From Liopterus haemorrhoidalis (lineage: Eukaryota; Arthropoda; Insecta; Coleoptera; Dytiscidae), in the NCBI GenBank assembly GCA_963971575.1, contig OZ020611.1:28007279-28071278 (forward strand): a stretch of 64,000 bases of DNA. The letters are read 5' to 3'. Below the pieces are notes generated by a model that worked only from the letters and a program-made list of their open reading frames with translations, searched no databases and was not told the origin of the DNA. The stretch's first letter is position 1; each line of letters begins with the position of its first letter. The position numbers were made by a program, and so were the translations under genes. This document shows positions 45,111 to 56,169 of the stretch, one piece after another.

Positions 45111-46590
45111 TACACGGATGACCTTGGGGAAATGGATGGAAATATAAACTCTTCTGCTTCTAGGGGCTGCTCTAACCAACACAAGGGAATGGTAGCCCTA
45201 GCTGGGGTGTAGACGGGCAAAATCCAGGCCAACAAATAATAGCTTTTTTGTAGTTAGTATAATAGGATCAGAGATCAAATTATTAGAATTAAAAAAAGGG
45301 CTGGAGAAATCTTGTGAGACACAAGGAGAGTCGTGAGTAATCCGTCATCACAATACTGTACTTACATCACAACTGTTTGGTTGGTCATTGTTGGTTCTAC
45401 TCGACATACGACACTGAATATGAATTACTAATTATCTATTAAGATCTTTAGGTTCCTTATATTATAATAATATTTAAATTATTTCCTATATTTGACATTA
45501 CCCCCTCCTTCAAAGGCCATGGCCCCACATGGCCATATTTCCACCCTCTTCTATCATAAAAGGTCATGACGGCATGACTACGACAATTTGCATTTTCATA
45601 TTTGTTACATTTTTTATTTTTGTCATTTGTAATGTCTATTTACAACCCCTACGAATGTAATTGGCTAATTTTGGACATCGTGTATGGAGACGAGTATGTA
45701 AAGAAAAATATTTATTGTATAACACATCAAGTAGGACAACTTTATCGGCGTGTGTAGGAAGCTTAATATCTCAAACAAAATATCAATATAAAACATATTG
45801 AGTACATGTTAGAAATGTGATATGTAATATTCTACATGTTGATAAAACAAAAATAAAACCATGATCTCATGTGACGATCAAAAGATAATTTCGCTATAAA
45901 TAATATAGATTTTTTTTATCTACGTATGGGGTGTGGTATAGACAGGTTCAAATTTTATTTCCCTTTTTCCGATATCGTTGTGTATTGGAAATTGCAGGAA
46001 AGAGGTAATGCGTTTACGATCGACTGTGTTAGAAGCGGACCACTTTTCCTCGTTCTTCGTGCTAGCGAGCTCGGTTTCCACTTTCAAATCGCCACTCACG
46101 GCAACCCTTGTTTCATTTAACTTATATTTTCCTGTAATATCGGGAAAGGATATGGGATCATAGAACTCTTTAGACTTGGGAATAAAACGGTAAAACTCTT
46201 TTAAAATAAAAAGGAGATTTTAAGTTGAAAATCTGGGTGAATACATTACAGATATAAGTCATATTTTTCAAATACACGTACGTGCATCTACTCTTGATTT
46301 CATTTAGTTAATAACATTATTGTTATCTTGGACAAGAAAATCGTATATTGCTACTACAATTCTTTGCTAGTAAAAATTACTTGCAGATCTTTGGTTGTAC
46401 ACGCTCTTGGGTGTAAATATCTTACTTTTTTAAAGGTATAATCCACAGTCCATAGACTTTAACGGTTGCCTCATTTTGAGTAAGAGTGACATACTTCAGT
46501 ATGTCTAATAAACAACGTTTGTGAAAATATTTATACTTGTTATTTAGCTTAGTAACTTCCACAATCCCTGTTTTTGAGCAAACTGAAGCC
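45111..46590. other. No gene seen
   Basis: Intronic sequence with no supportable gene. Open frames at 45926-46163 overlap each other in different registers and have no motif. Confidence 0.4.
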
Positions 46591-46596
46591 ACTTGC

Positions 46597-46672
46597 TGAC
46601 CGTAGCGTAGTGGTGAAACAGGTGCCCTTCGTTTTTAAAATCTCGGGTTCGAATTCCATACAGGCATGGCTT
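46597..46672 (+). repeat. tRNA-derived SINE-like sequence
   Basis: Contains a polymerase III box A-like word (TAGCGTAGTGGTGAAAC, about 46608) and a box B-like word (GGGTTCGAATTCC, about 46646) about 40 bp apart, as in tRNA-derived SINEs. The cloverleaf is poor, so it is not a functional tRNA. The downstream part to about 46760 may be the SINE body. Confidence 0.5.
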
Positions 46673-46839
46673 AAAAAAAGGAATTGTTCTGGCTAATGGC
46701 CTTAATAGCAAATGCTATTAAAATTTAAAAAAGTATGTAAGCTCTCTCCACAGCTCCCCAAAATATATCTTATTAAAAACTGCATTAAACAGAGAGGAAC
46801 AGTTTCTTTTCTCATATTCATTTTTGCTGGTGTACTCCG

Positions 46840-47550
46840 CAACTCAAAATTGACCATATATTTGTGATCTAAAAATGTATAAGTATATCAATTTCCCAAC
46901 AGAATTAATTTTTTTTTCTGCTAAAATTTTGAAATTTTGGTCAATAATTTGTTGACTCCGATTTTAGTCAAAATATAGTTTTAAGCTAATTTTGGGGTGA
47001 AAATTATGAAAAAAATATTTAAAAAATTCATGCTTTCCTAGTTTTTGAGTCCGAGCCGATTTGGATCAGGTTTTTTTCCCTATAATTCCAATACTTTTGC
47101 CCGAACATCAAAATGGACCTGATTTTGTTGATCTATGATCAAAAATACATATTTGTACTAATTTTCAATAAAATCGGAAACAAAAATTTTTTGTTTAAAA
47201 ATCACGATTTTTTTAATGTCTATCCCTTACGATTTTTTCGATTTGTTGCCTTTTTCAAGTGTGTTGAATTACTGCCCATACAAAACTTAATAATTGGTTT
47301 ATTAAGCCCAATTTTTTTTTAGACTGAACAATATAGGAGAATATTAAGGTACTATTACCGTCTAGAATGCTAAAAAATGGCATATATTCAACATTTTTTT
47401 TTTTCACTTTCTTTACGGTATATGGTTATCAAATTTTTTTTTAAATATAAAACAATTCTTAAAGATTACGAAAAAAATATTTTTTTTTTTGTTCTATTAA
47501 TTTTACATTTTGTAGAGGGCGCTCAAATTTTCTTCTTAAAAAAACAATAC
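46840..47550 (-). repeat. AT-rich dispersed repeat, copy 2 of 3 (inverted)
   Basis: The minus strand follows the same order of phrases as 7490-8270 and 57540-57990 (for example AAGGGATAGACATTAAAAAA near 47225 reversed, and the CCATTTTGATGTTCGGGCAA block at about 47097-47116 reversed). Non-coding. Confidence 0.6.
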
Positions 47551-47553
47551 TGC

Positions 47554-47858
47554 ATGGCGGACAGTTAATCTCTGGAACGGTAAAACATAAAATTCAAAAT
47601 GCGTTACAAAAAGGAAGTGTTCTTACGTGATAGTTTACCATAAAAATTGAAAAATCATTAAAAATAAAAAAATGGCGACATTTTAAAATTTTTTTCAAAA
47701 ATCGACTTTTTCCGACCTTTTTTGAGACTCAAAAATTTTATATATTTTTTTTGTGGTCAAATTGTGGTAAACTATCATACAGGATAAAAAACAAACAAAA
47801 TGCTTCAAAGTTTATTAAAATCGGCCCAGTAGATCCGGAGATTAACTGTCCGCCAGTT
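47554..47858. repeat. Long imperfect hairpin
   Basis: GGCGGACAGTTAATCTCTGG (47556) and CCGGAGATTAACTGTCCGCC (47836) are near-exact reverse complements. Inner segments around ATAGTTTACCA also pair, so the arms extend to about 100 bp with mismatches. Confidence 0.75.
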
Positions 47859-47968
47859 AAAAAAAAAATATATTCAAGAAAAACGCGTTTAAAGTTTTTT
47901 TACATTTTTTTGTAAATATTGTTTTTAAAATTGATTTTTATGACTTACAATCAATTAATCGGCAATGC

Positions 47969-48139
47969 CTGGACCGTACAGAAGTAGACCTTCGTCCTCA
48001 AGTGCCTGATGTTGCTCCAGTAGGTCTTGATTCTTCTCCAAGCGACCGCTTTTCGTTGCCGCGTTGGTGCCTTTTTCTGCTAAGGAAACTCGCTCGATAT
48101 CTTTTTTGATCGCGTATTCGTAAGAATTTTGATTTAATA
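47969..48139 (-). pseudogene. Unidentified protein C-terminus
   Basis: The minus-strand frame reads NSYEYAIKKDIERVSLAEKG, TNAATKSGRLEKNQDLLEQH, QALEDEGLLLYGPGIAD, then stop. The composition (charged, GC-rich codons) differs sharply from the surrounding AT-rich repeats and looks like real protein. I do not recognise it. Upstream on the minus strand the sequence becomes AT-rich and non-coding. It may be the end of a transposon-encoded protein or a last exon. Confidence 0.35.
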
Positions 48140-48339
48140 TTTTAGAAAGTTATTATTGAAGGCATAAAGAATCTAAATATGTAAAAAAAAAAAATTGAGT
48201 TTTTGAAAATTCTAGACGGAAATAGTACCTTAAAAATTCGCATCGCAGGTTTCTTCCCTAATCATTTTTTGGTTAAGTTTTATCCAAATTTTCAAAAAAT
48301 GTAAAAAAAAAATGAAATATTTCAAAAAATAAATTGGTT

Positions 48340-49135
48340 TCAAAATATGATAAAAAGTCAATTAGGACCTCAAGATTTCAAAAATTTCAACAGCAGATCT
48401 ATATCGCGTTTCGTTTCTGAGAAACGTCCACGCGAAGATAAAAATATTTTTATAAATCATGCCATATTAAAATTTGTCATAATTTTAAAATACGCAAAAC
48501 GAACAAGGCCTGTATTTTTTTCTAAACTAAATAAACAACATGGAATCCAAAAATTCTAACCTCAAGTCGTTTTCTCTAACCGTTTCTTTGAGTTCTTTGA
48601 GATTTTTTTTAATTCATAATTTTCACAAATTGTTTAAATTATGCCATTAAAAACATATTCGTAATCTCAAAATGCATCAAACGATTAAAGCCCCAATTTT
48701 TTTGTAGACTAAATAAACAACGGATAATCCAAAAATTTCAACCGCAGGTCGCTGTCTCTAATGGTTTTTGAGTTGTGTTTTTTTTTTAATTCACAATTTT
48801 CACAAATAATGTAAATTGTGCTATTAAAAATTTATCGTATTCTCAAAACGCGTTAAACGATTAAAATCGATAAATTAGTTCTAAGCTAATAAATTTTGAG
48901 TTGTGCATTGCTTTTAATCACAATTTCCACAAATAATGTAAATTATGTCGCTAAAAATTTTCCTTATCTCAAAACGTGTTACACGATTAAATCCCCAAAT
49001 TGTTTCTAGACTAAATAAACTACGGAGAATCCAAAAATTCTAACTGGATGTCGCTGTCTACTGGATGTACCGTTTTTGAGTTGTGCTTTTTTTAATTCAA
49101 AATTTTCACAAATATTGTAAATTATTCCATTGAAA
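48340..49135 (+). repeat. Degenerate tandem repeat, ~150-185 bp units
   Basis: The block CTAAATAAACAAC, GGATAATCCAAAAATTTCAA, GTCGCTGTCTCTAA, TTTTTGAGTTGTG, TTTTTAATTCACAATTTTCA, CAAATAATGTAAATTATG recurs near 48370 (partial), 48525, 48711, 48890 (partial) and 49012. Units are 15-25% diverged by eye. Confidence 0.8.
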
Positions 49136-49329
49136 AAAGTATAAACCGGAACGAAATAAATTTGGGTTCGACTTTCTGCTCGGTACCCGAACGGTCAAGA
49201 ACCGAAACGCTACTTCATTATTGTTAAATTGTTATTGAAAAAGAAAATAACATGTTTTATTACGTTGACAATTTCATAATGTGTATTTAAAACTGGGCCC
49301 TGGGCAAGATTTTATAATTGAGCCCCCCT

Positions 49330-49590
49330 AAACATTCTATAATAAAAGTGATGCCTAAAAAAAAGGTCCTCTCTTCTAAAATACAAGTGATAAACTACGA
49401 AAAAAAGGTCCTCACTCAAATTCCATTATTATGTTATTATGCCAATACCTTCCAAAATACAAAAGCTAAAAAAGAAAGGTCCTCGTTTCCAAATACAACT
49501 GAGACCTAAAAAAAGATCCTAGTTCCTAAAATATAAGTGGTGACTTAAAAAAAAGATCTTCAGCTCTAGAATTCAAGTATATTCCTTAAA
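49330..49590 (+). repeat. Degenerate short tandem repeat (AAAAAAGGTCCTC units)
   Basis: AAAAAAAAGGTCCTCTCTTC, TAAAATACAAGTGATAA and similar words recur five or six times with 40-60 bp spacing (49357, 49401, 49469, 49507 and 49547). Related AGGACC/AGATCTTC words occur at 21015-21055. Non-coding. Confidence 0.65.
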
Positions 49591-50985
49591 AACACTAAAA
49601 CCACATGTCTATGAGCTCTTGAGGGGGGGCTTAAGCCCTTAAGCCTCCACCCCCTCCCGAGTTCGTCTCTTGTTTAGTGATATCTCAACTACCCCAAAAT
49701 CGTTCAGTCGAGAATTATTTTTTGGCAGCTCCCAAGTTTTTCAGCCATAAGTACAGATGCTGTCGTCAATAGCGAAAAAAAAAAACCGAACCGCAAAACC
49801 GAGGTTTTCAGTGCAAAAACCGAAACCGCAAAACCGCAAGAAAAAACCGCTGTTTTCGGTTAATCCTTAAGATATTAATCCTTAAGAAAAAAGATACAAA
49901 GGTAAGAATAAAATCTCTCAAATGTGGCAACAAATGTATTATTCTTGAATAAAGGCTTTATTAGATTTAAAAAAATATATCAGGAGGTAGGTAGATAGGT
50001 GGAGGTTTTTAAAAAACAAAAACCGCGGTTTTTAAAAATGCGGTTTTTCCGATGCTATAGTTATAAGGAAGATATTTGAAAAGTTTAGCTTTAGAGTGAT
50101 CCCCGTAACTCCCCAAATATTGAACTAAATACAAAAATTAAACGTGAAAAGTGTGACAACTATCCCTGGTCTCCCCTACTCAGTACCTACTAAATCCTGA
50201 AATGTCGCACAATCACATCAGGTTTTTAGTTTTTTATTTTTTAATACGTGGCTTTGAGTATTATTATATAATATAATAATTACGAACCGGACATATGCAA
50301 AATTGAGTTACTATAATATGATATGGGTCTAATGCAAGTATTATGTTGCTATTTATTGAACATAATCCTAATTCCATTATTAACAAGGTTGATTTAAAGT
50401 TAGGCTGTTACAGCTTTCACTGGTCGTATAATGCTGCCGCTCATAAATCAGACAGGTAGTCTCATTGCTCTCCTAGTCCATTAGGGACACTAACGCTATT
50501 GTTACGAGAATGTCCATAATAAACCAAATTATAGTTTACTGACTTCCTAACTTTAAAAGGAATGTGAATTATTTGACACAACCCTTATTGAATAAAACAA
50601 TTTTGCATACGGTTCGTAAATCTCGTGAATTTTATGCATCTGCGTATTAGAAACTTTTTAATGTCTTTGAATTTATTTTCTAATGACGTAGTGCTAATGC
50701 GGAATCCTTTGTTTTGGGCCTTTACCGTTGCTGATATTAATAGGCTTAAACAATACTCTGAGTATTAGTAGCAAAGAGATATAATATTTCATAAATATAG
50801 ATTTCAGATGTTTCGTAAACTGCTGAACAACCTATTTCCGTCATCAGCGAGCTTACGTTATTTTTAATGATAGGTAGCCAGAGTTGAGAAAACTGTTTAC
50901 TGGTTTGGCTGAGAGCATTTCCAGAGTTATTGATCAATTCAGATTGTTTCAATATTCTTAACTTGTTTTCCTCATACATTAACAG
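49591..50985. other. No gene seen
   Basis: Intronic sequence. 49775-50050 has a cluster of AAACCGC/GCGGTTTT words (AAAACCGAACCGCAAAACCG) that may be a small unresolved hAT-like or satellite remnant. Confidence 0.4.
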
Positions 50986-50989
50986 GGCT

Positions 50990-51740
50990 ATTCTATGATT
51001 AATCTTTCATCGACGACGGTGTTGATTGTGAGGATGCCCAGCAGGCAGCCAGCACTACACAAGAGCAAGCTTTACAGTGGTTTACCAGTAATGGCCTCAG
51101 TCTAAATCGTAACAAGACCAAAACAGTCATTTTCAATATGAATATGACAACTTAGCAATAATGCACTCTACCAGGATACCACTGTGAAATTTCTTGGGTA
51201 ACAGCTGGATGCTAAGTTTAGCTGGGCAGACCACATTGGCACCATTGCCAATAAATTAAACAGCATAGTACACATGATCAAAAAATTAAAATATAATGTG
51301 TCCGATGAGATCGTTAGAATGGTTTACTTCTCCCACTTCCAATCAATAATTCATAATGGAATTATGTTGTGGGGTAGCGCATCTTGTTCTGTTCGAATCT
51401 TTAAAATACAGAAATGCATTGTTAGAATAATGTCTGGTGCAAAACCCTATGCCCATTGTAAGGAACTATTTAAACAGTTCGCCATTCTAACGGTTCATAT
51501 TTTAAATTTACTACTATCATGTAAAGAAAAATGATTGTACAATAAAAACAAAATTGAACAATCGTAATTACGAAACTAGGAATAAGGATAGATTTATTGT
51601 GCCATTTTGTAGATACAGAGCAAGTAAGAAGCTGCCTCTGTTTATAGGCATTGACCTGTACAACAAGATGCCTACCTCATTAACCAGTCTTAATAAGAAC
51701 CACTTTAAGAGGAAAATTACGATATTCAAGAATTCCTAAA
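50990..51740 (+). pseudogene. LINE ORF2 C-terminal part
   Basis: Plus-strand frames give STTQEQALQWFTSNGLSLNR NKTKTV (palm, after the YADD region), a LGxxLDxKLSWADHIGTI block, then IKKLKYNVSDEIVRMVYFSH, FQSIIHNGIMLWGSASCS and the tail YETRNKDRFIVPFCRYRASK KLPLF, IDLYNKMPTSL. Broken by at least two frameshifts. The catalytic box itself is not intact here. It is followed by the TA-repeat palindrome. Confidence 0.8.
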
Positions 51741-51757
51741 GGATATCGGAAATATAG

Positions 51758-51795
51758 ACTGAAACATTTGCTGTTACTCACAACCTAATGTTTAA

Positions 51796-51889
<94 letters not shown>

Positions 51890-51929
51890 GATTAAACATT
51901 AGGTTGTGAGTAACAGCAAATGTTTCAGT
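51758..51929. repeat. Large palindrome with (TA)n centre at LINE 3' end
   Basis: The left arm ACTGAAACATTTGCTGTTAC, TCACAACCTAATGTTTAATC is followed by about 95 bp of (TA)n. The right arm is then the reverse complement, GATTAAACATTAGGTTGTGA, GTAACAGCAAATGTTTCAGT. The arms are 40 bp and perfect; with the TA tract the whole 172 bp can fold back on itself. Confidence 0.95.
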
Positions 51930-51946
51930 TTCAGTTATATATATAT

Positions 51947-52134
51947 ATATATTAATAAAAAAGGTATTTTATGAATAATAAGACATGATTTTATTGATCA
52001 ACTAATACGTCTCGCACATCATATGATATATTTTATACTATTCTATTTACATAAAACAATATGCCTTAGCAACGATATAGCACCCTACGATCGTTAATAA
52101 GTGTAAATGTTGCATAATTATATTTTCGCTAACA
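51947..52134 (-). repeat. LTR, left copy (3' LTR if transcribed on minus strand)
   Basis: 188 bp, nearly identical to 53396-53583. Ends CGCTAACA on the plus strand. Near-identity implies recent insertion. Confidence 0.82.
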
Positions 52135-52424
52135 CGGCCAGACTGACATGCGGAACGTTCTCGGGACGCAACTGTATTCTTCACACCATTAACAGCATTG
52201 TTGTTATCAGCAACAGCAACCTGCATACCACCAATGGTCTGCTCCATACCAACAACAGCATTCTGCATCTTGCATACCAGTAACAGCATCCTGCATACCA
52301 GGATCTCCATTCTTGAGCTGGTCCACCATTTATCTTCTACTGCATCTTGAAAGTTTTCACCTAATTCATAATCTGTAAATAGAGCAATTTGGGCGCAGAA
52401 TTGATCTTTCACAAAATCAAGCAT
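52047..52424 (-). CDS. Hypothetical frame inside the TRIM-like element
   Basis: 125 codons on the minus strand, starting MLDFVKDQFCAQIALFTDYE and with a repetitive middle (MQNAVVGMEQTIGGMQVAVA). The last third runs into the left LTR, so it is probably not a conserved gene. A second frame at 52863-52630 (MEKINDRSLGSDWQNKLINV) is upstream on the same strand. They might be remnants of a gag-like or captured host sequence; I do not recognise either. Confidence 0.25.
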   Translation of the reverse strand: MLDFVKDQFCAQIALFTDYELGENFQDAVEDKWWTSSRMEILVCRMLLLVCKMQNAVVGMEQTIGGMQVAVADNNNAVNGVKNTVASRERSACQSGRVSENIIMQHLHLLTIVGCYIVAKAYCFM

Positions 52425-53395
52425 GCACCAATATCAATTAGTTAAAATAAATATTTGCTTACAACAAAACCTTCCAATAGCAGAGTATAAATCGTGATCT
52501 GAAAGTTTAGAGACTTTTGTTATCATTTCATTTCTCTATCACGAACTCAGTGACTAGATCAACAAGCTCAGATACTCAGTAACTATCTATTAGTTTCCTT
52601 CATTACAGATTGTCTACAGTACAACAAGCTCAGAGACCGTTTATTTGTTTCTGCACACACAGTGCTTTATCATCAACATCATCAGCCCGTCGCCATAGCT
52701 CACCATCTGCCACCATGGTTACAGAGCTATTACCGGACTGATGCCACTGGCAGCGGCATGTCTTGCGGTACTCGACAACCTTTTCTCTCAACTCATTAGC
52801 AATTACATTTATCAGTTTATTCTGCCAATCCGATCCCAGTGATCTGTCATTTATCTTTTCCAATAAACGCTCAAATTCAAAACTAAAATCTCGAAACTCA
52901 GATCTTAATTATCAAATCTCAAATCTAGTTTTTACTCATTATGGCTAACACGTGCCATATGATTTAACCAAAACAACCTCTTACCTCTTACCATTGTCGT
53001 CAACAATCTAATTAGTTACCTTCATACAATGTGTTTGTTAATAACAAAGCAACGCTCGTTCATCCTGACAATTTTTAGGGATCTTTGTTAAGATTCTGCA
53101 TTTTTCAAACAAATGTCACATTTCATATTTATTCCAATAAGTGTCATTTCCTTAGAAACCACTTGAAATAATTTTTGACAAAATAACTTGAAATTTGCCA
53201 ATTTATTATCTAGTTCATAATTCATACTACCTCTATATGATTCTCAATCGTCACCTTTAACTGAAAACTTTACATTAGCCTTTGCAATATTATACGACAA
53301 TTTCTTTGCACCAATATAATGGTTGCATTAAAAAAAATATTTTTAATATAGCACTTATTTTATATTTCTTGTGGGTGATAGGCCAATCGCACTTC

Positions 53396-53579
53396 TGATA
53401 TTAATAAAAAAGGTATTTTATGAATAATAAGACATGATTTTATTGATCAACTAATACGTCTCGCACATCATATGATATATTTTATACTATTCTATTTACA
53501 TAAAACAATATGCCTGAGCAACGATATAGCACCCTACGATCGTTAATAAGTGTAAATGTTGCATAATTATATTTTCGCT

Positions 53580-53583
<4 letters not shown>
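53396..53583 (-). repeat. LTR, right copy (5' LTR if transcribed on minus strand)
   Basis: 188 bp, TGATATTAAT to CGCTAACA on the plus strand, i.e. with TG and CA ends. The TATA-like and AATAAA-like words are on the minus strand, giving the likely transcription direction. Confidence 0.82.
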
Positions 53584-53620
<37 letters not shown>

Positions 53621-53751
53621 CTTTATATTATATATTTTGTATATTGTATATATTTTTTTAGACGTAAGTTACTGTTTATGTATATGTACAAAAAACTAAA
53701 ATAAACATATTATATTATATTCAGAGGCAAAATATTAAACACTGTTTAAAT

Positions 53752-54247
53752 CAGGGATGAAATAACGCTTCGAATCGTTACGTTATTGTATACCGTTATT
53801 CATTTTTTGTTTTCGTTACATAACGTTATAAATAACGTTAAAAAATGAATTGTTATGTTATATAACGTTGCGTAAATAATGTTATATAACTTTATAAAAA
53901 TAATTTTTATTTGTAACTTCTAAATTACCTGTACTTGGGATCTGTTTTGGTGGTAAATATCAAAATATACCTACTTGTCTTGTGGTCGAAAACTGTTTTT
54001 AGGAAATATAAAAGTTTAAGAAAATAGAAACTTACTTGAAATCGCAATACATTTATTCAATACAAATGAAACATTTAAAAAATATTTTTATAACGTTAAT
54101 AAAATAACGTTACAAAATAACTTTTTATGAATCATTATAAGTTATTATAACGTTATAAAAATATCGTTACGTTATTTTATTAGAAATTGTAATTGAATCG
54201 TTATTATAACGTTATCGAGAATCGTTACGTTAAGTTATCCATACCTG
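53752..54247. mobile_element. Short non-autonomous hAT element
   Basis: A perfect 8-bp duplication GTTTAAAT (53744-53751, 54248-54255) flanks 496 bp. The left end CAGGGATGAAATAACGCTTC and the reversed right end CAGGTATGGATAACTTAACG form the TIRs. The interior is studded with TAACGTTA/AACGTTAT palindromes and has no coding potential. Confidence 0.92.
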
Positions 54248-55110
54248 GTTTAAATAAAGACAGCTGAAAATTGTGCGAGTTGTTAATAAAATAGTTGAAC
54301 TAAACTGACATTTTGAAATTCATAGCCAGGTAGTTTTAGAGCGTAATTGAGTTTTAAAATAAAGTTTTTAATAACCTTTTAAATATATTTTGAGATTGTT
54401 TTTCCTTGAACATACACGACATAATCTTTCTTAAATAATATAGATAATGGAAAGAAAAATTAAAATAGAACATTTAGATTGGAAAAAAAGATCGCCTTCT
54501 ACTTCTAAAATATTACTATTAGTAAAATTCTGTTTGTTCTTTTTATTATAAAAATTTTGATATAAAGCTAAAGAATTATTTTCGGGAATTTTTGGAGAAT
54601 TTTGTATTTCATCTTCAAGATTATATGAAATTCTACTTATATGGAAGGGCGCCCATCGTGTTCGGCTTGCATATTTAAAAAACTGTATGTGAAGTGTGAA
54701 TTTCCACACATTTCAGGGTTTCGCAGTTATTTAGTAAGTGAATGATGATTATTTGGGATGCCAAAACAAATTTAATGTTAAAATATTTTTTTATTAATTT
54801 TAATTCGAATGCCTAATACCATTATTTGGGTTTCTAAATATTTGCAGTATTTTTTTTTATGTAGCAAGGTTCATTAATATTTTGAAAATTGCGCCTACGG
54901 CTTCCATTGGTTGTTTAAGTTATAAACTCCGCCCCTCTGATTTCGTATACATTCAAACATAGAATTAAATTATAATTTCAACACTTCCCACTGGTTATTA
55001 AATTTACGCTTTTAAAAATTAAATGCAACATTTGCCAAAATGTAACTAGAATTTTGACAAATAATTTAAACAAAATAAAAATGCAAAAAAAACAGAAAAA
55101 ATAAAAATAA
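54248..55110. other. No gene seen
   Basis: Intronic. Contains one dispersed repeat copy at about 54690-54740 (GTGTGAATTTCCACACATTT, CAGGGTTTCGCAG) carrying the shared core. Confidence 0.45.
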
Positions 55111-55115
55111 ACGGG

Positions 55116-55185
55116 AATCGAACAGTAGTTTGCAAATTACGAAGCGAGAACGTTACCACTGGACTACGGTCGTTCACTCGTTTAT
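55116..55185 (-). repeat. tRNA-like sequence or SINE head
   Basis: The minus strand has a box A-like TAGTCCAGTGG and a box B-like GTTCGATTCCCG about 40 bp apart, with a D-arm-like GTGGTAAC between them. A convincing anticodon stem and acceptor stem are missing, so it is a pseudo-tRNA or a SINE head rather than a gene. Confidence 0.5.
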
Positions 55186-55239
55186 TGTGTTAAATAGCGG
55201 ATTAAATATTTTACATATTTTAGTGAAAAACTCAAAAAA

Positions 55240-55690
55240 TGCGTTATTTTCCGAAAACATAATCTGATCAAAGATTCCTGTTGTACTATTCCGGTTCACA
55301 CCAATGTACATTACTTAGAATTTTTTCAGATTTTTAGCACAAATTTTTTTTTGCACAATTTTGGCAAAAATCGCGTTAAAATAATTTATTTTGCAAAAAT
55401 AATATTTTGATCGTTAATCCACGTACCAAGGGCTTTCATTTGATACCCTACATAGAATTGTTTCGATGAGCATATATTTGTTTATATTTTTAGGGGGATA
55501 TGTTTTTTAGATGTTTAAGTATTTTTCCTATGTGCGGGTAAAAGAATTGTATAAGCATGTCAAATTTCAACTCTCTAGGTTTAGCCGTTTGGCTACAATT
55601 TTTACCGAACAGACAGACAGACAGACAGACAGACAAGCGAAAAAATGACGCTATAAGGGCTTTTTTTTTCATATCTACAAAACCCTAAAA
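55240..55690. repeat. Dispersed repeat with (AGAC)n, copy 2
   Basis: Same layout as 27340-27850: TATTCCGGTTC, CAATGTACATTA, TTTTTTCAGATTTTTAG, (AGAC)6 at 55611-55634 and CATATCTACAAAACCCTAAA at the end. Confidence 0.72.
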
Positions 55691-56169
55691 ATAAATAAAT
55701 AAAAAGATTTTTCCATTTATAAATAATGCCAGGTTTGGTCCCAGTGGTTTCATAATTTTAATATGGGTGGCATTTATTGCTCCAATTAATAGATGGACAC
55801 CCTACCATGTTGTAAAAATTCTTTATTTTTTAATTGTCATCGGAAATTTTATGGAAGCATTGTTTTTTTACAGGGAACTGACTATTTAATACGATACATA
55901 ACACTGCCCAACAAAATAATTTTTTTATCTGGGTGCCGGAAAAGTAAGAACTGATTTTGGATATTTTTGATGTGCTGATTCCAAAAATACCTGACTCTTT
56001 TTCGTAGCAGCTCTGGTTTTTGAGATACAAACTTTAGTTTTTTATCTAAAAACGGTAAACTTCTTCCTTGGACAGCAAAATGGATATACAAAATATCCTT
56101 GTTTTTTATGTCTTTGGGACAGCAGAGGTAAGGATCAGCACTGGGTTAACAGAAATTGGGTGATTTCTA

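Larger units (their letters stand above)
51947..53583 (-). mobile_element. Non-autonomous LTR retrotransposon (TRIM-like) in a (TA)n tract
   Basis: Two 188-bp direct repeats (51947-52134 and 53396-53583) differ by one internal base that I can see (CCTTAGC versus CCTGAGC) and by the terminal TG, blurred by TA repeats on the left. Read on the minus strand each begins TGTTAGCG, contains a TATA-like AGTATAAAATATAT and, downstream, CAATAAAATCATG (polyadenylation-like), and ends TATCA, the order expected of an LTR. The interior is only 1.26 kb and has no gag-pol. TA repeats on both sides are consistent with insertion into a (TA)n tract and a TATAT-like duplication. Confidence 0.83.
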
